The translations under genes were made by a program, and so were the position numbers. A DNA stretch of 64,000 nucleotides from Oscillospiraceae bacterium (GTDB lineage: Bacteria; Bacillota; Clostridia; Oscillospirales; Ruminococcaceae): the NCBI GenBank assembly GCA_009776305.1, contig WRLY01000005.1, positions 62,001 through 126,000 on the forward strand, read 5' to 3'. Under the pieces are notes generated by a model. The model saw only the letters and a list, made by a program, of their open reading frames with translations. It was not told the origin of the DNA and ran no database searches. How positions within the stretch are numbered: position 1 is the first letter of the stretch; each line of letters opens with the position of its first letter. Of the stretch, positions 17,632 through 24,265 are shown one piece after another.

Positions 17632-17822
17632 GTAAAATCGAAGATTTTACTCCGGCGCAACCGCGCCGGGTTTTGCGTGTACGCAAAACAGCCGTTTCCG
17701 TTGAAATAAAATCACCGTTTCGGCTTGCCGAAACCGACCGCTTTGCGGTCGTCAAACGCTAAAGCGTTTGGGTGAGTGATTTTATTATAACACAAAATAC
17801 TTTCTAAAGCAAGTATTTTGTG
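17632..17822. other. Ladder of perfect hairpins in the pyc upstream region
   Basis: The 335-base gap between pyc and the next gene holds eight perfect inverted repeats nearly end to end. Stems: GTAAAATC/GATTTTAC (17632-17650); CCGGCGC/GCGCCGG (17652-17669); GTTTTGCG/CGCAAAAC (17670-17689); GTTTCGGC/GCCGAAAC (17717-17734); CGACCGC/GCGGTCG (17735-17751); CAAACGCT/AGCGTTTG (17753-17770); an 11-bp pair AATAAAATCAC/GTGATTTTATT (17705-17715/17776-17786) enclosing the last three; and CACAAAATACTT/AAGTATTTTGTG (17791-17822). Six would lie in the pyc leader RNA if the promoter at 17784-17812 is used. It may be a leader structure or a composite repeat. Confidence 0.75.
17784..17812 (-). promoter_or_regulatory. 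Probable pyc promoter
   Basis: On the minus strand TTGCTT, a 17-base spacer and TATAAT. It overlaps the distal hairpin (17791-17822), whose arms cover the spacer and -35 box. This would give a leader of about 190 bases before pyc. Confidence 0.6.
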
Positions 17823-17883
17823 CTTCAGGGTTTATTTAACCGCCACCGTTTGTTATACCCTTTCTTTTATGTTCATTCAATAA

Positions 17884-17913
17884 AAAAAGGCGTTTTATTT
17901 TAAACGCCTTTTT
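17884..17913. terminator. Intrinsic terminator after the HEMEH-motif gene
   Basis: AAAAAGGCGTTT (17884-17895), loop TATTTT, AAACGCCTTTTT (17902-17913). A perfect stem with A/T flanks on both sides, so it works in either direction; here it closes the minus-strand gene ending at 17924. Confidence 0.88.
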
Positions 17914-17923
17914 AAAATTTAGT

Positions 17924-18613
17924 TTACGCCGTTGCGCTGAATTTATTTCCCTTTTTGAACATATCATCCGCCCCAACTCTGAAAAGGTCTATAAAATCGG
18001 GGTCGCTGTGCTTGGTGTGCGTCCTTGTAGTGCCGCCCGAAACGTATGACTTCCCACATTCGGGACAGGAGCTTGTATGAATTTGCACACTCTGCGATAT
18101 AATGCGGCTGTTGCTTCCCTTAGCTTTAAACTGCTCGCGGCGGACATGCTCCATTTCATGTGCTTTAACCCTGTGTACGGCTTCCTCCGGTTTCATTCTT
18201 GTAGCCTGCTGGAATGAAACGCCCGAATCGTTAGATTGGTCTTGATAACGCCTGTTTTTACAGGTTTCACATTCGCAAAGAGGACAGTCGCCGTTAAAGC
18301 CGTCGTGCTTGTTCTTAATATGGTCGCTTGTGATTTGCTCTTTGCTCTTAAACGCTTCTGCCTTGGCGTTTGCGCCGCCGACATTGAACATTTTTTCAAT
18401 ATGTTCTTTATGGGCTACTTTTCGCGCTTGGTCATTAGAAATTCCATCGGGGTCATATCCGGTTTGCTTCTTCGCGGAAGGATTTATCCTTTGGAAATCT
18501 TCCAACCCTATGTCCGCGCCATGATTTTTAAGCTTGGAAAAAACCGCAGGCTGGGCAAATTTGTTGGAATTGTCAACATGATTAAACCTGTATCCATAAG
18601 AACCTGCAAGCAC
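17924..18613 (-). CDS. Putative zinc-binding protein with HExxH and CxxC motifs
   Basis: About 229 residues. The second half holds CPLCECETCKNRRYQDQSND, then a helix with AHEMEHVRRE (an HExxH zincin-type motif) and CPECGKSYVSGG near the C-terminus. I recall this CxxCE...AHExEH...CPECG layout from conserved clostridial hypothetical proteins but cannot name a family with certainty. There is no signal peptide or membrane segment. The frame extends to a TTG at 18658, but AAAGGGGTG is correctly spaced for the GTG at 18613, so that start was chosen. Zinc binding is a fair inference; proteolysis is not shown, since no third zinc ligand was identified. Confidence 0.7.
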   Translation of the reverse strand: MLAGSYGYRFNHVDNSNKFAQPAVFSKLKNHGADIGLEDFQRINPSAKKQTGYDPDGISNDQARKVAHKEHIEKMFNVGGANAKAEAFKSKEQITSDHIKNKHDGFNGDCPLCECETCKNRRYQDQSNDSGVSFQQATRMKPEEAVHRVKAHEMEHVRREQFKAKGSNSRIISQSVQIHTSSCPECGKSYVSGGTTRTHTKHSDPDFIDLFRVGADDMFKKGNKFSATA

Positions 18614-18775
18614 ATCTGTCACCCCTTTCCGAAAATTTTGTGAATAATCTTTAAACAATATAGAAATATCGACAATTACACACTATAATAATAACATATT
18701 TAATTTAAAATTGCAATAGAATATATAAAAAAACAAAAATTTTGTAAGAAAATACAAAAATATGTTGAAATTTTA

Positions 18776-18804
18776 TTGACTTAGTATAAGTTTTTATGTA
18801 TAAT
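18776..18804 (+). promoter_or_regulatory. Sigma-A promoter of the CAP-domain gene
   Basis: TTGACT (18776-18781), exactly 17 bases, TATAAT (18799-18804), followed 42 bases later by the start codon. The surrounding 18659-18846 gap is otherwise AT-rich and empty. Confidence 0.8.
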
Positions 18805-18846
18805 TTTAATATAGGGATTAAACATTTAAGGGAAAGGCAGAAGCTT

Positions 18847-19755
18847 ATGAAAAAAACAGCCGTCTTTTTATTAACGTTAATAATAATGATTGCGGCGTTG
18901 CCGTGTTCGGTTTCTGCCGAAACGGAGTTTCGTCTTAACAGGGCTTCAATTACCTTAGCTGTCGGCGAAGAATTCAGGTTGCGCGCTTTGGGTGACATCG
19001 GCGCGATAAAATGGGAGCTTTCAGACTATGACGTCATCTCTATTTCCTTGCCCGACAGAACAGTTTTCGGGGAAATGCCGGGCACTTCTATTATTACCGC
19101 GACTAACAACGGCAAAGATTTTATTGTACATGTCACGGTGAAGAATTTAAGATTCAAGGAAAGACAAGACAGTATCAGCGTAAATGAAAGCATGAGCCTG
19201 ACCGTGATAGGTGAAACAGGCGGCGCGTCTGTAGTATGGTCGTCCTCTGACGCGGGCGTTGCGTCGGTTGACAGCAAGGGCGTAATCACGGGAATTAAAG
19301 AGGGTAAAGCAAGAATTACGGCGGCAGTAAGCGATGATTTACAGATTTCACGCGATGTTACCGTAACGCCTGATTTTGACGCGCTTGTTGCGGAGGCTGT
19401 GAGGTTGACCAATCAGGAAAGGGCAAAACACGGCTTACCGCCGTTGTCAGGGGAAAACCTGCTCTTAAACCAAGCCGCGAAGATTCGGGCAGAGGAGATA
19501 ACAACCTTATGGTCGCATACCCGTCCCGACGGGAGAACGGCATTTTCTGTTTTAACCGATGTGGGCTTAAAAAGCGGTTTTGTGGCGGAAAATATTTATG
19601 CCGGTTTCTCCGCGCCGAATTCGGTAATATCAAGCTGGATGAATTCGCAAGGACACCGAAATAATATATTAAATGCGGATTATAAATACTTGAGCGTGGG
19701 CGTTGCGATGGGCGGCGACGGTAAGTTTTATTGGGTTCAATTATTTTGCGGTTAA
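18847..19755 (+). CDS. Secreted CAP-domain protein with Ig-like repeats
   Basis: 302 residues. Residues 1-24 are a signal peptide ending CSVSA. Residues ~25-180 contain two BIG2-type Ig-like modules, recognisable from LAVGEEFRLRALG and the second copy's SVNESMSLTV, VWSSSDAGVASVDSKGVITG and KEGKARITA. Residues ~185-302 are a CAP/SCP (YkwD-like) domain: LTNQERAKHGLPPL, WSHTRPDGR, AENIYAGF, SWMNSQGHRNNILN and a final WVQLFCG. CAP proteins of this type are exported in spore-forming Firmicutes and some are spore-associated. The biochemical role is unknown. A longer frame starts 51 bases earlier, but the ATG with the signal peptide and GGGAAAGG is preferred. Confidence 0.9.
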   Translation: MKKTAVFLLTLIIMIAALPCSVSAETEFRLNRASITLAVGEEFRLRALGDIGAIKWELSDYDVISISLPDRTVFGEMPGTSIITATNNGKDFIVHVTVKNLRFKERQDSISVNESMSLTVIGETGGASVVWSSSDAGVASVDSKGVITGIKEGKARITAAVSDDLQISRDVTVTPDFDALVAEAVRLTNQERAKHGLPPLSGENLLLNQAAKIRAEEITTLWSHTRPDGRTAFSVLTDVGLKSGFVAENIYAGFSAPNSVISSWMNSQGHRNNILNADYKYLSVGVAMGGDGKFYWVQLFCG

Positions 19756-19788
19756 AAATCAGTTAAAGCCGTAAAGGCTCGCAATAAA

Positions 19789-19831
19789 GAAAACAGGGCG
19801 GGACTATGAAAATAGTCGCCGCCCTGTTTTC
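19789..19831. terminator. Terminator after the CAP-domain gene
   Basis: AAAACAGGGCGG (19790-19801) pairs with CCGCCCTGTTTT (19819-19830), with an inner GACTAT/ATAGTC stem. Long GC-rich stem with A and T flanks; bidirectional. Confidence 0.88.
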
Positions 19832-19869
19832 GTTTAATGAGGAAAAATTTTGAAGAAAAAGCTGTAATT

Positions 19870-20112
19870 TTATTTACGTTTGCGGACAAATACTGCAACG
19901 CCTGTCGCGAAGAGCGCCAAAGCGCCAACGCCTGCCAGCGCGTTTGTCGCGCCTGTGCCGGGGTTGTCTTCTTTTGCGGTGCCTACGGGTGCAGTGTCAG
20001 ACAGTACGTAGAATGACGCGTGGTCGAACGAAATTTCAATCGTTCCGTCAGCCTTGCAGATTACGCCGCCCATAACTTCAGAAACAACGCCGCCAACCTC
20101 ACAAACCCGCAT
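19870..20112 (-). pseudogene. Orphan C-terminal tail of a cell-surface protein (NPGTG-type anchor)
   Basis: 80 residues. The last ~35 are a surface-anchor signature: DNPGTGATNALAG, a hydrophobic stretch (VGALALFATGVAVF) and VRKRK. The preceding FDHASFYVL resembles the end of long secreted adhesin or dockerin-type proteins. There is no signal peptide, and the ATG has no good ribosome-binding site. The frame stays open for only ~17 codons upstream before a stop. It is boxed in by terminators on both sides with no promoter seen. Most likely it is the residue of a larger surface-protein gene whose front has been lost; a recombination donor cassette is possible. Confidence 0.6.
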
Positions 20113-20155
20113 TAAACCACGGTTTAGACAACAAGCATTGTAATATTGTATAAAT

Positions 20156-20190
20156 AAAGCACTTCACTTTGAGGAATGAAGTGCTTTTTT
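20156..20190 (-). terminator. Terminator downstream of the 337-residue hypothetical gene
   Basis: AAAGCACTTCA (20156-20166) and TGAAGTGCTTT (20177-20187) form an 11-bp stem with A/T flanks. Placed to end the minus-strand gene that stops at 20302; it could also work on the plus strand (six T residues). Confidence 0.8.
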
Positions 20191-20301
20191 ATTGAAGATA
20201 TTTGCTGAGAAAGGGAAAGCGAGAGTGTAGGAGGAAATGCTTATAACACACTTTTCTTTTTTTCTAATTTTTATGTAAAATATCGCCATCTGCACTGCAT
20301 T

Positions 20302-21315
20302 TTAACCTTCATCCAACATAGCCCGCAACTCCGCAGACAACCCCGGATTACTATTAAACCAATTGTTATTATTGTTCCGCGCTATAATGTTTCCGGCTTT
20401 TGTTGAGAGGTCAGCATCGCCGTAATTCGGCGTTTGAAGCAACATAAAATCACTGAAAGACAAATTGTTCACGGAAGTGGTTTTTCCAAAAGCGTTATTC
20501 ATAAAATCTGTCGCATTTTTGAGCGCATCGCCAAAATTAAAGCCGCCGTTTACTTGCTTTAAAAATGACTGCGCGAATTGTTTCATCATATCAACTGCGT
20601 GTGTTTCAAATACTTTCTCGTTAAAATTCTTATTAGTAGCTAACTTATTTGATTCCCATTTATGATTAGATGTTCCGGTTTCATTTTTTGCATATTCCCT
20701 TTCAAACTCCAACTGACTTGCGGTAGAGCGTGCCACCTTGACCAAAGTTAATTCAAACGCTTTGTCAAGCGAATCAAGGTTTTTGGATAATAATTCTTCA
20801 TTATCCCCGAATGTGTTAATGATTTGCTCCCGCAGTTCTTGGTATCGGGTAATAGAATTATCAGCTGTTGCAATCCAGTCTGGCGACCATGAACCGCCGC
20901 TTTCTCTTTTTGAGTCAAACACACCGTTAATTGTGTCGGCATTTGATTCAAACAGAGAGCGATAATAGGCGTTTCGGTGTTCATCGTCATTAATATTCAA
21001 CAAATTTGAAGTGCCATATTTTCCGTATACTGTTCCCATTGGGTCACTTTGTGCAGATGTAGCAAACGAACTCGCACTTGATGTATTTTGCGGTAACGGT
21101 TCAGATACATTTAATGGTCTCACATTTTCTCGTTGAGCAATCGAAATTTTATCAGACAGTGTAACTAATTTTACATTTTCATTTGAGGTAGTTTCAAATT
21201 TATCGGTTCGCGGCAGTTTCCCTGCGGAATCTTTCGGGGGTTGCTTTTGAGCCGCATTTTTGACAGTATGATTGTGATGTGATTGCGTAGCGTTGTTTTG
21301 TACTTTCAGTGACAT
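20302..21315 (-). CDS. Hypothetical protein, Asn/Ser/Lys-rich
   Basis: 337 residues; family not recognised. The N-terminal ~100 residues are polar and low in complexity (SHHNHTVK, PLPQNTSSASSFATSAQ), probably disordered. The rest looks helical, with ADNSITRYQELREQIINTFG, a central DKAFELTLVKVARSTASQ helix and MMKQFAQSFLKQVNGGF. There is no signal peptide, membrane helix or cysteine. The layout (disordered head, helical body) resembles proteins coded beside flagellar or type III secretion genes, but none is present. A strong AGGAGGG precedes the ATG. It is monocistronic with its own terminator. Confidence 0.65.
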   Translation of the reverse strand: MSLKVQNNATQSHHNHTVKNAAQKQPPKDSAGKLPRTDKFETTSNENVKLVTLSDKISIAQRENVRPLNVSEPLPQNTSSASSFATSAQSDPMGTVYGKYGTSNLLNINDDEHRNAYYRSLFESNADTINGVFDSKRESGGSWSPDWIATADNSITRYQELREQIINTFGDNEELLSKNLDSLDKAFELTLVKVARSTASQLEFEREYAKNETGTSNHKWESNKLATNKNFNEKVFETHAVDMMKQFAQSFLKQVNGGFNFGDALKNATDFMNNAFGKTTSVNNLSFSDFMLLQTPNYGDADLSTKAGNIIARNNNNNWFNSNPGLSAELRAMLDEG

Positions 21316-21463
21316 GGGGTTACCCTCCTTGATATTTTAACGCTTAGTCTTTTATTAAATTGCCTACTTATTTATATCGTCAAAAACAAGTAAATCTTTA
21401 AATGTTTTGAAAAAACATCATAAAACATTTATCCTTATAGGCATTGCATTATCTTTGTTTTGT

Positions 21464-21580
21464 TCCGAAATAGAACAGGAGTATATAAAAAAATTCAGAA
21501 AGCTTGACGAACATGGGGGCAGAATTGTTTCAGCCGTGCTTGATTTAAAGTATGCGAGGGTGGCAGAGGCAGGCTGTTAG
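21464..21580 (+). pseudogene. Remnant of an XRE-family regulator (C-terminal end only)
   Basis: In the 340-base gap 21316-21655 one frame codes for SEIEQEYIKKFRKLDEHG followed by GRIVSAVLDLKYARV and a stop at 21578-21580. This looks like the end of XRE-type repressors, which often finish with a (Y/L)RxLDExG(K/R)xIV helix. No helix-turn-helix or start lies upstream in any frame I could follow, so only a decayed tail remains. The rest of the gap shows nothing. Confidence 0.45.
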
Positions 21581-21622
21581 GCATTTGACGATAAATATTT
21601 ATATTGATATAAAAACAAAAGA

Positions 21623-21649
21623 AAAAATCCGCCGTTTTGGCGGATTTTT
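21623..21649. terminator. Bidirectional terminator
   Basis: AAAAATCCGCC (21623-21633), loop GTTTT, GGCGGATTTTT (21639-21649). It ends the minus-strand HPt gene (stop at 21656) and probably once ended the decayed plus-strand gene. Confidence 0.9.
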
Positions 21650-21655
21650 GTTTTT

Positions 21656-22030
21656 TCAGAAGATTAATTCTCCGTAATTCATCAAATCGCTGATATTATC
21701 TTCATACATTTTTTTAGCGTTATAAAATTCTTTGCGAAGTTTTTTTAAGTCGCCGGAAATAGAATTAAATTCCTCCCGCTCCTTAATTTTTTCAGACACA
21801 AGCACCGTCTGCTCCCGAACCTTTACTACAGAAAGATTTGCCGCCGTACCTTTAAGTTTGTGCAGAGCGTTTTCGGCGGCGACGTAATCCTTATTTTTAA
21901 AAGCCTCGTCTACCGGCTCAAGGCTTTCGTCGTTAAAAAAGGCGTCAAGCCAGCCCTTATACAAATCCTTGCGCCCCATAACTCGGGTTAATGCATCGTC
22001 CAAATTAATAATGTCCGTGTCCCACGCCAT
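21656..22030 (-). CDS. HPt (histidine phosphotransfer) domain protein
   Basis: A 124-residue four-helix-bundle protein. ALHKLKGTAANLSV (about residues 56-69) carries the phosphorylatable His of HPt domains in its usual HxLKG setting. Otherwise it is helical and charged, without receiver, kinase or membrane parts. It should shuttle phosphate between a hybrid kinase receiver and a response regulator. The hybrid kinase at 61233-63938 ends in two receivers and lacks its own HPt, so it is one candidate partner; this is inference. AGGAG precedes the ATG, and a perfect 16-base palindrome sits directly upstream of that site. Confidence 0.85.
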   Translation of the reverse strand: MAWDTDIINLDDALTRVMGRKDLYKGWLDAFFNDESLEPVDEAFKNKDYVAAENALHKLKGTAANLSVVKVREQTVLVSEKIKEREEFNSISGDLKKLRKEFYNAKKMYEDNISDLMNYGELIF

Positions 22031-22046
22031 AACACCAACTCCTTTT

Positions 22047-22062
22047 CCGGAATTAATTCCGG
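22047..22062. promoter_or_regulatory. Perfect 16-base palindrome at the HPt gene leader
   Basis: CCGGAATTAATTCCGG (22047-22062) lies just upstream of the AGGAG of the HPt gene. It could be a dimeric protein binding site or an RNA hairpin next to the ribosome-binding site. A second stem, TACATAAAGC/GCTTTATGTA (22085-22094/22103-22112), follows. The remaining 22113-22163 is AT-rich. Confidence 0.5.
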
Positions 22063-22163
22063 CTTGAATAAAGAGGAATCCGACTACATAAAGCTTTATA
22101 AGGCTTTATGTAATTTATTTTACTTCTACTTTACTTTTATATTAACACAAGGGAGGGTGAAAT

Positions 22164-22217
22164 ATGTTTTATATTTATGAACTGAAAATTAACAAATTGT
22201 TAATAATAAACCTTTAA
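22164..22217 (+). CDS. Possible 17-residue leader peptide upstream of spmA
   Basis: ATG at 22164 opens 17 codons (starts MFYIYELK, ends LLIINL, TAA at 22215-22217). GGGAGGG at 22151-22157 is an excellent ribosome-binding site with six-base spacing. The stop falls just before the GAGGAGG of spmA, an arrangement that suits translational coupling. The peptide is hydrophobic and has no recognised relative; the ORF could be fortuitous. Confidence 0.4.
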   Translation: MFYIYELKINKLLIINL

Positions 22218-22234
22218 CGAGGAGGAGCATAACT

Positions 22235-22864
22235 ATGATGAAGTGGGTTTTTGCGGGGCTTATCGCTTTTTCGCTGATTTTCGGGAGTATTAACGGCGAC
22301 GTCGCTTCAGTGACGGAGGCGGCGCTTTCGGAAAGTCAAAATGCCGTTACGCTGAGTTTGACGTTGTGCGGGGTTATTTGCCTGTGGAGCGGAATCATGC
22401 GGGTGGCGCAGACGGCAGGTTTAACCGAGCAGTTAGCAAAGGCATTTAAGCCTATTCTCGTAAAATTATTCAAAGGCATAGAGCCAAACGGCAAAGCAAT
22501 CGGGTACATAGTCCTTAATATAACGGCAAATCTGCTGGGTCTCGGTAATGCCTCCACGCCTTTCGGCATAGCGGCAATGCGGGAGCTTGAGAAAGAGGAA
22601 TCGAATAGCCCGAATCAGATTGGCAGTGAGTACGCAACCGATAATATGGTCATTTTCGTGGTGCTGAATACCGCCAGCCTGCAAATTATCCCCACAACGG
22701 CGGCGGCTCTGCGCCTGAAAAACGGCTCTGCCGCCCCTATGGAAATCCTCCCTTGCGTGTGGGCGGCGTCACTGGCGGCTTTGACGGTTTCGGTTATAAC
22801 CGCGAAAATTTTATCGAAGAAACGAAGACGGCTTACCGCGGGCAGAATTCCTAAAAATAAATAA
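22235..22864 (+). CDS. spmA: Spore maturation protein SpmA (nucleoside-recognition family)
   Basis: A 209-residue membrane protein with several helices and the Gate/nucleoside-recognition signature around GLGNASTPFGIAAMREL and EYATDNMVIFVVLNTASLQ. In Bacillus, SpmA and SpmB act together in spore core dehydration. The start follows GAGGAGG. spmB begins 15 bases downstream, the standard pairing. The C-terminus is strongly basic. Relatives occur in some non-sporulating Clostridia, so presence alone does not prove sporulation. Confidence 0.93.
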   Translation: MMKWVFAGLIAFSLIFGSINGDVASVTEAALSESQNAVTLSLTLCGVICLWSGIMRVAQTAGLTEQLAKAFKPILVKLFKGIEPNGKAIGYIVLNITANLLGLGNASTPFGIAAMRELEKEESNSPNQIGSEYATDNMVIFVVLNTASLQIIPTTAAALRLKNGSAAPMEILPCVWAASLAALTVSVITAKILSKKRRRLTAGRIPKNK

Positions 22865-22879
22865 GACAGGAGGTATTTT

Positions 22880-23398
22880 ATGAGGGTTTCTGATTTCGCA
22901 GTTCCGGTTATATTCGTATTTGTGCTGATTTACGGATTATGTCGGAAAGTAGATATATTCTCTGAATTTACTCGAGGTATAAAAGAGGGGCTTCAAACCG
23001 TACTTGATATTTTCCCCGCGCTGTTCGCGTTGGTGTTGGCAGTGGGAATGTTCCGCGCTTCGGGCGGGCTGGAGTTTATCGCGTTCCTGTTCTCGCCCGT
23101 GATGAAACTTTTCGGTATCCCACAAGAGGTTGCTCCGCTACTTATAATGCGTCCTTTTTCGGGGAGCGGGGCGGTGGCGATTTACGAATCGGTTTTAGCC
23201 GAAACCGGCGCGGACAGTTATGCGGGGCGGGTGGCGAGCGTAATTCTCGGTAGCAGTGAAACGACTTTTTACACGATTGCGGTATATTTCGCCGCCACAA
23301 AGGTAAAAAAGACCCGCCACGCCCTGCCGTCGGCTATGGCGGGGGATATGACGCTGTGGATTTTGAGCGGGATTTTGGTTAGTTTGTGGTTTTATTGA
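22880..23398 (+). CDS. spmB: Spore maturation protein SpmB
   Basis: A 172-residue polytopic membrane protein. Typical SpmB segments: VDIFSEFTRGIKEGLQTVL, FRASGGLEF, MRPFSGSGAVAIYESVL and VILGSSETTFYTIAVYF. Partner of SpmA in the same operon; both belong to the nucleoside-recognition (Gate) domain family. AGGAGG lies before the ATG. No terminator was seen before the next gene, which starts 150 bases on. Confidence 0.93.
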   Translation: MRVSDFAVPVIFVFVLIYGLCRKVDIFSEFTRGIKEGLQTVLDIFPALFALVLAVGMFRASGGLEFIAFLFSPVMKLFGIPQEVAPLLIMRPFSGSGAVAIYESVLAETGADSYAGRVASVILGSSETTFYTIAVYFAATKVKKTRHALPSAMAGDMTLWILSGILVSLWFY

Positions 23399-23548
23399 TG
23401 ATTATATATGTTTAAGGCGAGGTATTGATTTCGGCGGCACGGCGATAAAAAACACTTGCATATTTTCCGCAAGTATGCTAATATAAAAGTGCGCGTGTAA
23501 AATTACCGCGATTTTCCTAATTTTCCAAGGAGTTTCATATTTAATATT

Positions 23549-24262
23549 ATGGAAATTTTTACCTATCGACCGGTCTTCAGGCTTTTCGACTGGATAGCCA
23601 GTCCGAGCCAGGCAAATGCAATAGCACTTCTTATTTCTTGTTTTTCTGTGGGCGTTATGATTTTTGTAGTTTTTCCGTTGCGCGAATATGCGCGCGGGCT
23701 TACGGCGAAGTTTCTCGGCGACGACACGCCCGAAAGACACGGCAGACTGACCCTGAACCCTTTCGCGCATATAGAATTATTAGGTGCGCTAATTATGCTT
23801 ATCGCCCCCATCGGTTGGTCAAAGCCGATGGAATTCAATATTTCCAGATGTCGTAAGGTAAATGCTAAAACAGCGCTGGTTTTGACCTCGCTTGCGGGAC
23901 CTATGGCAAATATATTAATTTCATATATTGTTTTGGTAATAGCCAAGCTTATAGCGTTTAACATAAATATGTCCTCCCAAACGCTTTATTATTTTTTGCT
24001 GTCGTTCAATTTGATAATACAGCTTAATGTATTTATAGCGGTTTTGAATCTGTTGCCCGTCCCTCCGTATGACGGCTCGAAAATTCTTTTCTCGTTTTTA
24101 AAGCCGCGCACAGTGATTAAAATAATGCAATATCATCAAATCATCACCTTGGTTTTCATCGTTTTGCTTTTCATGAGGAATTCTCCGATTCGTTTGATTA
24201 TAGAGATTGTAAGTAATTATATATTGATGGCATTAGATTTCCTTTCGGGATTTATAAGGTAA
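23549..24262 (+). CDS. M50 site-2-protease-like membrane protein lacking HExxH histidines
   Basis: A 237-residue protein with about five to six helices. It follows the M50 YwhC-type layout: a helix into the metal motif, LGDDTPERHGRLTLNPFAHI, GWSKPMEFN, TSLAGPMANI and LNLLPVPPYDGSKIL, whose Asp175 is the expected third zinc ligand. The HExxH motif reads R45-E-Y-A-R49: both histidine codons are CGC, each one transition from CAC. Without these ligands zinc binding and proteolysis are unlikely. It is three bases upstream of scpA, the usual position of this family in Ruminococcaceae-like genomes. AAGGAG lies a long 16 bases before the ATG. Confidence 0.88.
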   Translation: MEIFTYRPVFRLFDWIASPSQANAIALLISCFSVGVMIFVVFPLREYARGLTAKFLGDDTPERHGRLTLNPFAHIELLGALIMLIAPIGWSKPMEFNISRCRKVNAKTALVLTSLAGPMANILISYIVLVIAKLIAFNINMSSQTLYYFLLSFNLIIQLNVFIAVLNLLPVPPYDGSKILFSFLKPRTVIKIMQYHQIITLVFIVLLFMRNSPIRLIIEIVSNYILMALDFLSGFIR

Positions 24263-24265
24263 AAT

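Noticed and set aside
17632-17822. CRISPR array
   Set aside because: The hairpins differ in sequence; there are no direct repeats with regular spacers and no cas genes.
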